From Petrolisthes cinctipes (lineage: Eukaryota; Arthropoda; Malacostraca; Decapoda; Porcellanidae): a stretch of 64,000 nucleotides of DNA. The number at the start of each line of letters is the position of its first letter. Positions within the stretch are counted from its first letter, which is position 1. Location: contig JAWQEG010000477.1 in NCBI GenBank assembly GCA_033782935.1, positions 1,054,001 to 1,118,000 on the forward strand, written 5' to 3'. Both the position numbers and the translations under genes were made by a program. The notes under the pieces were generated by a model. It saw nothing but the letters and a program-made list of their open reading frames with translations, was not told where the DNA came from and ran no database searches. Positions 1-9,886 of the stretch are shown in pieces.

Positions 1-166
1 AAAATTCAATATTTTGGGGTCCCAGAAGCAATCTGTACATGCCTACACAGTGCTAGAATATTTTCAAAATATAAGCTAAAAACATGCTAAAAATCGACAT
101 TTTAGGTGCCAAAAAATCGATATATCAAATTCAGTCCCAAAAGACCCGAAAATTCGATATTTAGAG

Positions 167-343
167 GTCCCAGAAGGTATCTGTACATGCTTACTCCGTG
201 TTAGAGTTTTTTCAAAATACAGGCCAAAAACATACTGAAAATCGATCTTTTAGGTGCCCAAAAGCCGATATGTGCATGCATCTTCTGTACCCGTTTATAT
301 CTCAAATTCTGGCCCTAAACACCCGAAAATTCGATATTTTGAG
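167..343 (+). repeat. Monomer class B1, 177 bp
   Basis: Full-length monomer with an 89-bp beta half. Diagnostic points are GGTATCTG after the boundary, CAGGCCAAAAAC at the half-unit join, GTGCCCAAAAG, CTTCTGTACC and CTGGCCCTAAAC near the end. It normally follows A1 and precedes C1. Its length is a multiple of three, so reading frames pass through it unchanged. Confidence 0.85.
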
Positions 344-519
344 GTCCCAGAAGCGATCTGTATATGCCTACTCCGTGTTAGAGTATTTTCAAAATTCAGG
401 CCCAAAACATGCTGAAAATCGATATTTTTGGTGCCCAAAGTCAATATGTGCATGTATCTACTGTACCCGTTTATATCTCAAATTCAGGCTCAAAACACCC
501 GAAAATTCAATATTTTGGG
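344..519 (+). repeat. Monomer class C1, 176 bp
   Basis: Full-length 88+88-bp monomer. Diagnostic points are GCGATCTG, ACTCCGTG, AAATTCAGGCCC and TTTTTGGTGCCC. The T in AAATTC breaks one pair of the AT-rich dyad kept in A, B2 and C2. It is normally followed by A2. Confidence 0.85.
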
Positions 520-667
520 GTCCCAGAAGCAATCTGTACATGCCTACTCAGTGCTAGAATATTTTCAAAATATAGGCTAAAAACATGCTAAAAATCGATC
601 TCTAAGGTGCCAAAAAGTCGATATCTCAAATTCAGTCCCAAAACACCCGAAAATTCGATATTTAGGG
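520..667 (+). repeat. Monomer class A2, 148 bp
   Basis: Short monomer with an intact alpha half and a beta half of about 60 bp. The missing 29 bp lie between two ATAT tetramers, so CGATAT joins directly to CTCAAATTC and creates GATATC. It starts with GCAATCTG and TACTCAGTGCTAG and ends TTTAGGGG. Most A2 copies have TCGATCTTTTAGG; this one has TCGATCTCTAAGG. A B2 monomer follows. Confidence 0.85.
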
Positions 668-844
668 GTCCCAGAAGCGATCTGTACATGCCTACTCCGT
701 GTTAGAGTATTTTCAAAATACATGCTCAAAACATACTGAAAATCGATCTTTTAGGTGCACAAAAGTCGATATGTGAATGCATCTTCAGTACCTGTTTATA
801 TCTCAAATTCAGGCTCAAAACACCCGAAAATTCAATATTTTGGG
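668..844 (+). repeat. Monomer class B2, 177 bp
   Basis: Full-length monomer. Diagnostic points are GCGATCTG, CATGCTCAAAAC, GTGCACAAAAG and CTTCAGTACC. It follows A2 and precedes C2 in intact hexamers. In the 826-bp derivative it is followed directly by A1. Confidence 0.85.
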
Positions 845-1020
845 GTCCCAGAAGCAATCTGTACATGCCTACTCAGTGTTAGAGTATTTTCAAAATACAG
901 GCCCAAAACATGCTGAAAATCGATATTTTAGATGCCCAAAGTCAATATGTGCATGTATCTTCTGTACCCGTTTATATCTCAAATTCAGGCTCAAAACACC
1001 CGAAAATTCAATATTTTGGG
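845..1020 (+). repeat. Monomer class C2, 176 bp
   Basis: Full-length monomer. Diagnostic points are GCAATCTG, ACTCAGTGTTAG, AAATACAGGCCC and TTTAGATGCCC. A sub-lineage, for example at 14626, 19246 and 25183, has CAATCCGTACATG and ACAGTCCAAAAAC instead. This is the monomer missing from the 826-bp HOR. Confidence 0.85.
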
Positions 1021-1168
1021 GTCCCAGAAGCAATCTGTACATGCCTACACAGTGCTAGAATATTTTCAAAATATAGGCTAAAAACATGCTAAAAATCGAT
1101 ATTTTAGGTGCCAAAAAATCGATATATCAAATTCAGTCCCAAAACACCCGAAAATTCGATATTTAGAG
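1021..1168 (+). repeat. Monomer class A1, 148 bp
   Basis: Short monomer with the same 29-bp deletion and GATATC-type junction as A2, although this copy reads ATATATCAAA. It starts with GCAATCTG and TACACAGTGCTAG, usually has TCGACATTTTAGG and AAAAAATCG, and ends TTTAGAGG. The shared deletion means A1 and A2 descend from one truncated ancestor. Confidence 0.85.
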
Positions 1169-1846
1169 GTCCCAGAAGCGATCTGTACATGCTTACTCCG
1201 TGTTAGAGTTTTTTCAAAATACAGGCCAAAAACATACTGAAAATCGATCTTTTAGGTGTCCAAAAGTCAATATGTGCATGCATCTTCTGTACCCGTTTAT
1301 ATCTCAAATTCTGGCCCTAAACACCCGAAAATTCGATATTTTGGGGTCCCAGAAGCGATCTGTACATGCCTACTCCGTGTTAGAGTATTTTCAAAATACA
1401 TGCTCAAAACATACTGAAAATCGATCTTTTAGGTGCACAAAAGTCGATATGTGCATGCATCTTCAGTACCCGTTTATATCTCAAATTCAGGCTCAAAACA
1501 CCCGAAAATTCAATATTTTGGGGTCCCAGAAGCAATCTGTACATGCCTACTCAGTGTTAGAGTATTTTCAAAATACAGGCCCAAAACATGCTGAAAATCG
1601 ATATTTTAGATGCCCAAAGTCAATATGTGCATGTATCTTCTGTACCCGTTTATATCTCAAATTCAGGCTCAAAACACCCGAAAATTCAATATTTTGGGGT
1701 CCCAGAAGCAATCTGTACATGCCTACCCAGTGCTAGAATATTTTCAAAATATAGGCTAAAAACATGCTAAAAATCGACATTTTAGGTGCCAAAAAATCGA
1801 TATCTCAAATTCAGTCCCAAAACACCCGAAAATTCGATATTTAGAG
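1169..1846 (+). repeat. 678-bp tetramer (B1-B2-C2-A1)
   Basis: A B1 monomer is followed directly by B2, so C1 and A2 of the hexamer are missing. The same or a related arrangement recurs at 14272; B2-B1-C1-A units occur at 31103, 37702 and 42165. Because two 177-bp monomers are consecutive, an open frame of 178 codons passes through it without being a gene. Confidence 0.85.
1738..1752 (+). other. AT-rich dyad in A monomer, covarying pair
   Basis: ATATTTT-C-AAAATAT is at the position equivalent to the B dyad. The outermost pair is A-T where B monomers have G-C, so both bases of the pair changed and symmetry is preserved. It is found in nearly every A monomer. It could be a protein-binding dyad, a hairpin-prone site or chance. 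Confidence 0.7.
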
Positions 1847-1885
1847 GTCCCAGAAGGTATCTGTACATGCCTACTCCGTGTTAGA

Positions 1886-1900
1886 GTATTTTCAAAATAC
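1886..1900 (+). other. AT-rich dyad in B1 monomer
   Basis: GTATTTT-C-AAAATAC is a perfect 7-bp inverted repeat around one base. It occurs at the same place in most B and C2 alpha halves. Loop variants with A or T at the centre keep the arms, for example near 26863, 27690 and 41064. Confidence 0.75.
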
Positions 1901-2495
1901 AGGCCAAAAACATACTGAAAATCGATCTTTTAGGTGCCCAAAAGTCGATATGTGCATGCATCTTCTGTACCCGTTTATATCTCAAATTCTGGCCCTAAAC
2001 ACCCGAAAATTCGATATTTTGGGGTCCCAGAAGCGATCTGTACATGCCTACTCCGTGTTAGAGTATTTTCAAAATTCAGGCCCAAAACATGCTGAAAATC
2101 GATATTTTTGGTGCCCAAAGTCAATATGTGCATGTATCTTCTGTACCCGTTTATATCTCAAATTCAGGCTCAAAACACCCGAAAATTCAATATTTTGGGG
2201 TCCCAGAAGCAATCTGTACATGCCTACTCAGTGCTAGAATATTTTCAAAATATAGGCTAAAAACATGCTAAAAATCGACATTTTAGGTGCCAAAAAATCG
2301 ATATCTCAAATTCAGTCCCAAAACACCCGAAAATTCGATATTTAGAGGTCCCAGAAGGTATCTGTACATGCCTACTCCGTGTTAGAGTATTTTCAAAATA
2401 CAGGCCAAAAACATACTGAAAATCGATCTTTTAGGTGCCCAAAAGTCGATATGTGCATGCATCTTCTGTACCCGTTTATATCTCAAATTCAGGCT

Positions 2496-2583
2496 CAAAA
2501 CACCCGAAAATTCGATATTTTGGGGTCCCAGAAGCGATCTGTACATGCCTACTCCGTGTTAGAGTATTTTCAAAATTCAGGCC
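2496..2583 (+). repeat. 88-bp half-unit alpha (type example)
   Basis: First half of a 176-bp monomer, phased to begin at CAAAACACCC and end at TTCAGGCC. It carries the GGGGTCCC boundary dyad and, in A, B2 and C2 monomers, the TATTTT-C-AAAATA dyad. Placed against the following 88 bases without gaps, I count 58 matches of 88 by hand. Matches are densest at the start (CAAAACA, TCGATATTTT) and the end (CAAA, TTCAGGC). Confidence 0.85.
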
Positions 2584-2671
2584 CAAAACATGCTGAAAAT
2601 CGATATTTTTGGTGCCCAAAGTCAATATGTGCATGTATCTTCTGTACCCGTTTATATCTCAAATTCAGGCT
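2584..2671 (+). repeat. 88-bp half-unit beta (type example)
   Basis: Second half of the monomer, from CAAAACATGC to TTCAGGCT. It is exactly as long as the alpha half and visibly homologous to it, so the 176-bp monomer arose as a tandem dimer of an 88-bp ancestor. B-type beta halves are 89 bp through one extra A after GTGC(A/C)C. A-type beta halves are cut to about 60 bp by a 29-bp deletion. Confidence 0.85.
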
Positions 2672-2700
2672 CAAAACACCCGAAAATTCGATATTTTGGG

Positions 2701-2838
2701 GTCCCAGAAGCAATCTGTACAGTGCTAGAATATTTTCAAAATATAGGCTAAAAACATGCTAAAAATCGATCTTTTAGGTGCCAAAAAGTCGATATCTCAA
2801 ATTCAGTCCCAAAACACCCGAAAATTCGATATTTTGGG
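2701..2838 (+). repeat. Monomer form A2', 138 bp (10-bp deletion)
   Basis: A2 monomer in which CTGTACA joins straight to GTGCTAG, removing 10 bp. The lost segment is bounded by ACA direct repeats in the TACACAGTG version, so slippage or microhomology deletion would explain it. The form recurs many times (for example 5018, 9887, 13809, 22757, 29655, 36254, 40710 and 45831) and turns 501-bp trimers into 491-bp trimers and 325-bp dimers into 315-bp dimers. Confidence 0.85.
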
Positions 2839-4339
2839 GTCCCAGAAGCAATCTGTACCTGCCTACTCAGTGTTAGAGTATTTTCAAAATTCAGGCCCAA
2901 AACATGCTGAAAATCGATATTTTTGGTGCCCAAAGTCAATATGTGCATGTATCTTCTGTACCCGTTTATATCTCAAATTAAGGCTCAAAACACCCGAAAA
3001 TTCAATATTTTGGGGTCCCAGAAGCAATCTGTACAGTGCTAGAATATTTTCAAAATATAGGCTAAAAACATACTGAAAATCGATCTTTTAGGTGCACAAA
3101 GTCGATATTTGCATGCATCTTCAGTACCCGTTTATATCTCAATTTCAGGCTCAAAACACCCTTAAAATTCAATATTTTGGGGTCCCAGAAGCAATCTGTA
3201 CATGCCTACTCAGTGTTCAGAGTATTTTCAAAATACAGGCCCAAAACATGCTGAAAATCGATATTTTAGATGCCCAAAGTCAATATGTGCATGTATCTTC
3301 TGTACCCGTTTATATATCAAATTCAGGCTCAAAACACCCGAAAATTCAATATTTTGGGGTCCCAGAAGCAATCTGTACATGCCTACACAGTGCTAGAATA
3401 TTTTCAAGATATAGGCTAAAAACATGCTAAAAATCGACATTTTAGGAGCCAAAAAATCGATATCTCAAATTCAGTCACAAAACACCCGAAAATTCGATAT
3501 TTAGGGGTCCCAGAAGGTATCTGTACATACCTACTCCGTGTTAGAGTATTTTCAAAATACAGGCCAAAAACATACTGAAAATCGATCTTTTAGGTGCCCA
3601 AAAGTCGATATGTGCATGCATCTTCTGTACCCGTTTATATCTCAAATTCTGACCCTAAACACCCGAAAATTCGATATTTTGGGGCCCCAGAAGTAATCTG
3701 TACATGCCTACTCAGTGTTAGAGTATTTTCAAAATTCAGGCCCAAAACATGCTGAAAATCGATATTTTTGGTGCCCAAAGTCAATATGTGCATGTATCTT
3801 CTGTACCCGTTTATATCTCAAATTCAGTCTCAAAACACCCGAAAATTCAATATTTTGGGGTCCCAGAAGCAATCTGTACAGTGCTAGAATATTTTCAAAA
3901 TATAGGCTAAAAACATACTGAAAATCGATCTTTTAGGTGCACAAAAGTCGATATGTGCATGCATCTTCAGTACCCGTTTATATCTCAAATTCAGGCTCAA
4001 AACACCGAAAATTCAATATTTTGGGGTCCCAGAAGCAATCTGTACATGCCTACTCAGTGTTAGAGTATTTTCAAAATACAGGCCCAAAACATGCTGAAAA
4101 TTGATATTTTAGATGCCCAAAGTCAATATGTGCATGTATCTTCTGTACCCGTTTATATCTCAAATTCAGGCTCAAAACACCCGAAAATTCAATATTTTGG
4201 GGTCCCAGAAGCAATATGTACAGTGCTAGAATATTTTCGAAATATAGGCTAAAAACATGCTAAAAATCGATCTTTTAGGTGCCAAAAAGTCGATATCTCA
4301 AATTCAGTCCCAAAACACCCGAAAATTCGATATTTATGG

Positions 4340-4664
4340 GTCCCAGAAGCGATCTGTACATGCCTACTCCGTGTTAGAGTATTTTCAAAATACATGCTCA
4401 AAACATACTGAAAATCGATCTTTTAGGTGCACAAAAGTCAATATGTGCATGCATCTTCAGTACCCGTTTATATCTCAAATTCAGGCTCAAAACACCCGAA
4501 AATTCAATATTTTGGGGTCCCAGAAGCAATCTGTACATGCCTACTCAGTGCTAGATTATTTTCAAAATATAGGCTAAAAACATGCTAAAAATCGATCTTT
4601 TAGGTGCCAAAAAATCGATATCTCAAATTCAGTCCCAAAACACCCGAAAATTCGATATTTAGAG
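4340..4664 (+). repeat. 325-bp dimer HOR (type example)
   Basis: A B2 monomer of 177 bp followed directly by an A monomer of 148 bp, with no C between. In this copy the A has TACTCAGTG and a mixed A2/A1 beta half. Dimers of 325, 324, 315, 314 or 308 bp make up 33 of the 109 forward-arm units. Confidence 0.87.
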
Positions 4665-7600
4665 GTCCCAGAAGGTATCTGTACATGCTTACTCCGTGTT
4701 AGAGTATTTTCAAAATACAGGCCAAAAACATACTGAAAATCGATCATTTAGGTGCCCAAAAGTCGATATGTGCATGCATCTTCTGTACCCGTTTATATCT
4801 CAAATTCTGACCCTAAACACCCGAAAATTCGATATTTTGGGGTCCCAGAAGCAATCTGTACATGCCTACTCAGTGTCAGAGTATTTTCAAAATTCAGGCC
4901 CAAAACATGCTGAAAATCGATATTTTTGGTGCCCAAAGCCAATATGTGCATGTATCTTCTGTACCCGTTTATATCTCAAATTCAGGCTCAAAACACCCGA
5001 AAATTCAATATTTTGGGGTCCCAGAAGCAATCTGTACAGTGCTAGAATATTTTCGAAATATAGGCTAAAAACATGCTAAAAATCGATCTTTTAGGTGCCA
5101 AAAAGTCGATATCTCAAATTCAGTCGCAAAACACCCGAAAATTCGATATTTAGGGGTCCCAGAAGCGATCTGTACATGCCTACTCCGTGTTAGAGTACTT
5201 TCAAAATACATGCTCAAAAAATACTGAAAATCGATCTTTTAGGTGCACAAAAGTCGATATGTGCATGCATCTTCAGTACCAGTTTATATCTCAAATTCAG
5301 CCTCAAAACACCCGAAAATTCAATATTTTGGGGTCCCAGAAGCAATCTGTACATGCCTACTCAGTGCTAGAATATTTTCAAAATATAGGCTAAAAACATG
5401 CTAAAAATCGATCTTTTAAATGCCAAAAAGTCGATATCTCAAATTCAGTCCCAAAACACCCGAAAATTCGATATTTAGGGGTCCCAGAAGCGATCTGTAC
5501 ATGCCTACTCCGTGTTAGAGTATTTTCAAAATTCAGGCCCAAAACATGCTGAAAATCGATATTTTTGGTGCCCAAAGTCAATATGTGCATGTATCTTCTG
5601 TACCCGTTTATATCTCAAATTCAGGCTCAAAACACCCGAAAATTCAATATTTTGGGGTCCCAGAAGCAATCTGTACATGCCTACTCCGTGTTAGAGTATT
5701 TTCAAAATACATGCTCAAAACATACTGAAAATCGATCTTTTAGGTGCACAAAAGTCGATATGTGCATGCATCTTCTGTACCCGTTTATATCTCAAATTCT
5801 GGCCCTAAACACCCGAAAATTCGATATTTTGGGGTCCCAGAAGCGATCTGTACATGCCTACTCCGTGTTAGAGTATTTTCAAAATTCAGGCCCAATACAT
5901 GCTGAAAATCGATATTTTTGGTGCCCAAAGTCAATATGTGCATGTATCTTCTGTACCCGTTTATATCTCAAATTCAGGCTCAAAACACCCGAAAATTCAA
6001 TATTTTGGGGTCCCAGATGCAATCTGTACATGCCTACACAGTGCTAGAATATTTTCAAAATATAGGCTAAAAACATGCTAAAAATCGATATTTTAGGTGC
6101 CAAAAAATCGATATCTTAAATTCAGTCCCAAAACACCCTAAAATTCGATATTTAGAGGTCCCAGAAGGTATCTGTACATGCCTACTCCGTGTTAGAGTAT
6201 TTTCAAAATACAGGCCAAAAACATACTGAAAATCGATCTTTTAGGTGCCCAAAAGTCGATATGTGCATGCATCTTCTGTACCCGTTTATATCTCAAATTC
6301 TGGCCCTAAACACCCGAAAATTCGATATTTTGGGGTCCCAGAAGCGATCTGTACATGCCTACTCCGTGTTAGAGTATTTTCAAAATTCAGGCCCAAAACA
6401 TGCTGAAAATCGATATTTTTGGTGCCCAAAGTCAATATGTGCATGTATCTTCTGTACCCGTTTATATCTCAAATTCAGGCTCAAAACACCCGAAAATTCA
6501 ATATTTTGGGGTCCCAGAAGCAATCTGTACATGCCTACTCAGTGCTAGAATATTTTCAAAATATAGGCTAAAAACATGCTAAAAATCGACATTTTAGGTG
6601 CCAAAAAATCGATATCTCAAATTCAGTCCCAAAATACCCGAAAATTCGATATTTAGAGGTCCTAGAAGGATCTGTACATGCCAACTCCGTGTTAGAGTAT
6701 TTTCAAAATACAGGCCAAAAACATACTGAAAATCGATCTTTTAGGTGCCCAAAAGTCGATATGTGCATGCATCTTCTGTACCCGTTTATATCTCAAATTC
6801 GGGCCCTAAACACCCGAAAATTCGATATTTTGGGGTCCCAGAAGCGATCTGTACATGCCTACTCCGTGTTAGAGTATTTTCAAAATTCAGGCCCAAAACA
6901 TGCTGAAAATCGATCTTTTTGGTGCCCAAAGTCAATATGTGCATGTATCTTCTGTACCCGTTTATATCTCAAATTCAGGCTCAAAACACCCGAAAATTCA
7001 ATATTTAGGGGTCCCAGAAGCGATCTGTACATGCCTACTCCGTGTTAGAGTATTTTCAAAATACATGCTCAAAACATACTGAAAATCGATCTTTTAGGTG
7101 CACAAAAGTCGATATGTGCATGCATCTTCTGTACCCGTTTATATCTCAAATTCTGGCACTAAACACCCGAAAATTCGATATTTTGGGGTCCCAGAAGCGA
7201 TCTGTACATGCCTACTCCGTGTTAGAGTATTTTCAAAATTCAGGCCCAAAACATGCTGAAAATCGATATTTTTGGTGCCCAAAGTCAATATGTGCATGTA
7301 TCTTCTGTACCCGTTTATATCTCAAATTCAGGCTCATAACACCCGAAAATTCAATATTTTGGGGTCCCAGAAGCAATCTGTACATGCCTACACAGTGTTA
7401 GAATATTTTCAAAATATAGGCTAAAAACATGCTAAAAATCGACATTTTAGGTGCCAAAAAATCGATATATCAAATTCAGTCCCAAAACACCCGAAAATTC
7501 GATATTTAGAGGTCCCAGAAGGTATCTGTACATGCCTACTCCGTGTTAGAGTATTTTCAAAATACATGCTCAAAACATACTGAAAATCGATCTTTTAGGT

Positions 7601-8513
7601 GCACAAAAGTCGATATGTGCATGCATCTTCAGTACCCGTTTATATCTCAAATTCAGGCTCAAAACACCCGAAAATTCAATATTTTGGGGTCCCAGAAGCA
7701 ATCTGTACATGCCTACTCAGTGTTAGAGTATTTTCAAAATACAGGCCCAAAACATGCTGAAAATCGATATTTTAGATGCCCAAAGTCAATATGTGCATGT
7801 ATCTTCTGTACCCGTTTATATCTCAAATTCAGGCTCAAAACACCCGAAAATTCAATATTTTGGGGTCCCAGAAGCAATCTGTACATGCCTACTCAGTGCT
7901 AGAATATTTTCAAAATATAGGCTAAAAACATGCTAAAAATCGATATTTTAGGTGCCAAAATGTCAATATCTCAAATTCAGTCCCATAACACCCGAAAATT
8001 CGATATTTAGGGGTCCCAGAAGCGATCTGTACATGCCTACTTCGTGTTAGAGTATTTTCAAAATACATGCTCAAAACATACTGAAAATCGATCTTTTAGG
8101 TGCACAAAAGTCGATATGTGCATGCATCTTCAGTACCCGTTTATATCTCAAATTCAGGCTCAAAACACCCGAAAATTCAATATTTTGGGGTCCCAGAAGC
8201 AATCTGTACATGCCTACTCAGTGTTAGAGTATTTTCAAAATACAGGCCCAAAACATGCTGAATATCGATATTTTAGATGCCCAAAGTCAATATGTGCATG
8301 TATCTTCTGTACCCGTTTATATCTCAAATTCAGGCTCAAAACACCCGAAAATTCAATATTTTGGGGTCCCAGAAGCAATCTGTACATGCCTACACAGTGC
8401 TAGAATATTTTCAAAATATAGGCTAAAAACATGCTAAAAATCGACATTTTAGGTGCCAAAAAATCGATATCTCAAATTCAGTCCCAAAACACCCGAAAAT
8501 TCGATATTTAGAG

Positions 8514-9533
8514 GTCCCAGAAGGTATCTGTACTTGCCTACTCCGTGTTAGAGTATTTTCAAAATACAGGCCAAAAACATACTGAAAATCGATCTTTTAG
8601 GTGCCCAAAAGTCGATATGTGCATGCATCTTCTGTACCCGTTTATATCTCAAATTCTGACCCTAAACACCCGAAAATTCGATATTTTGGGGTCCCAGAAG
8701 CGATCTGTACATGCCTACTCCGTGTTAGAGTATTTTCAAAATTCAGGCCCAAAATATGCTGAAAATCGATATTTTTGGTGCCCAAAGTCAATATGTGCAT
8801 GTATCTTCTGTACCCGTTTATATCTCAAATTCAGGCTCAAAACACCCGAAAATTCGATATTTTGGGGTCCCAGAAGCAATCTGTACATGCCTACTCAGTG
8901 TTAGAGTATTTTCAAATTTCAGGCCCAAAACATGCTGAAAATCGATATTTTTGGTGTCCAAAGTCAATATGTGCATGTATCTTCTGTACCCGTTTATATC
9001 TCAAATTCAGGCTCAAAACACCCGAAAATTCAATATTTTGGGGTCCCAGAAGCAATCTGTACAGTGCTAGAATATATTCAAAATATTGGCTAAAAACATA
9101 CTGAAAATCGATCTTTTAGGTGCACAAAAGTCGATATGTGCATGCATCTTCAGTACCCGTTTATATCTCAAATTCAGGCTCAAAACACCCGAAAATTCAA
9201 TATTTTGGGGTCCCAGAAGCAATCTGTACATGCCTACTTAGTGTTAGAGTATTTTCAAAATACAGGCCCAAAACATGCTGAAAATCGATATTTTAGATGC
9301 CCAAAGTCAATATGTGCATGTATCTTCTGTACCCGTTTATATCTCATATTCAGGCTCAAAACACCCGAAAATTCAATATTTTGGGGTCCCAGAAGCAATC
9401 TGTACATGCCTACACAGTGCTAGAATATTTTCAAAATATAGGCTAAAAACATGCTAAAAATCGACATTTTAGGTGCCAAAAAATCGATATCTCAAATTCA
9501 GTCCCAAAACACCCGAAAATTCGATATTTAGTG
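8514..9533 (+). repeat. 1,020-bp irregular hexamer
   Basis: Order B1-C1-C1-hybrid-C2-A1 with boundaries 8514, 8691, 8867, 9043, 9210 and 9386. The second C1 carries AAATTTCAGG and GGTGTCCAAAG, which recur at 10664. It looks like two trimers merged by loss of an A and fusion of A2' with B2. Confidence 0.83.
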
Positions 9534-9886
9534 GTCCCAGAAGGTATCTGTACATGCCTACTCCGTGTTAGAGTATTTTCAAAATTCAGGCCCAAAACAT
9601 GCTGAAAATCGATCTTTTAGGTGCCCAAAAGTCGATATGTGCATGCATCTTCTGTACCCGTTTATATCTCAAATTCTGACCCTAAACACCCGAAAATTCG
9701 ATATTTTGGGGTCCCAGAAGCGATCTGTACATGCCTACTCCGTGTTAGAGTATTTTCAAAATTCAGGCCCAAAACATGCTGAAAATCGATATTTTTGGTG
9801 CCCAAAGTCAATATGTGCATGAATCTTCTGTACCCGTTTATATCTCAAATTCAGTCTCAAAACACCCGAAAATTCAATATTTTGGG
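8867..9886 (+). repeat. 1.8-kb-offset duplication, copy 1
   Basis: Shares AAATTTCAGG, GGTGTCCAAAG, the A2'/B2 hybrid with AATATTGGCT, TACTTAGTG and CATATTCAGG with 10664-11682. The offset is 1,797, then 1,796 after a single-base deletion in copy 2. Copy 1 has a C-like alpha half at 9534 where copy 2 has B1. Confidence 0.8.
9043..9209 (+). repeat. Hybrid monomer A2'/B2, 167 bp
   Basis: The alpha half has the 10-bp deletion of A2' (CTGTACAGTGCTAG), while the beta half is the full 89-bp B2 form (ACATACTGAAAATCG, GTGCACAAAAG, CTTCAGTACC). It is best explained by exchange between an A2' and a B2 monomer in register. Similar hybrids are at 3015, 3860 and 10839. Confidence 0.8.

Larger units (their letters stand above)
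167..1168 (+). repeat. Intact 1002-bp hexameric HOR (reference copy)
   Basis: Six monomers in the order B1 (167-343), C1 (344-519), A2 (520-667), B2 (668-844), C2 (845-1020), A1 (1021-1168). Linked variants define the two trimers. B1 has CAGGCCAAAAAC and GTGCCCAAAAG; B2 has CATGCTCAAAAC and GTGCACAAAAG. C1 has AAATTCAGG and TTTTTGGTGCC; C2 has AAATACAGG and TTTAGATGCC. A2 begins after TACTCAGTGC and ends TTTAGGGG; A1 begins after TACACAGTGC and ends TTTAGAGG. The order is consistent enough elsewhere to treat the hexamer as ancestral and the shorter units as derivatives. Confidence 0.85.
1..8513 (+). repeat. Sub-array 1: heterogeneous units
   Basis: Unit starts (lengths): 167 (501), 668 (501), 1169 (678), 1847 (501), 2348 (491), 2839 (668), 3507 (833), 4340 (325), 4665 (491), 5156 (325), 5481 (677), 6158 (501), 6659 (853), 7512 (501), 8013 (501). 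This is the most irregular part of the forward arm. It has hybrid monomers at 3015 and 3860, units lacking an A (1169, 5481, 6659), and scattered private single-base changes such as GGCCCC at the 3684 boundary. I see no coding or unique sequence. Confidence 0.85.

Noticed and set aside
198..557. Repeated 119-codon open frames, about one per 501-bp unit in both arms
   Set aside because: 501 is divisible by three, so the same stop-poor frame reappears in each unit and ends at the TGC-TAG of the A monomer. Copies tolerate frameshifts and stops freely, and other frames of the same DNA are equally open.
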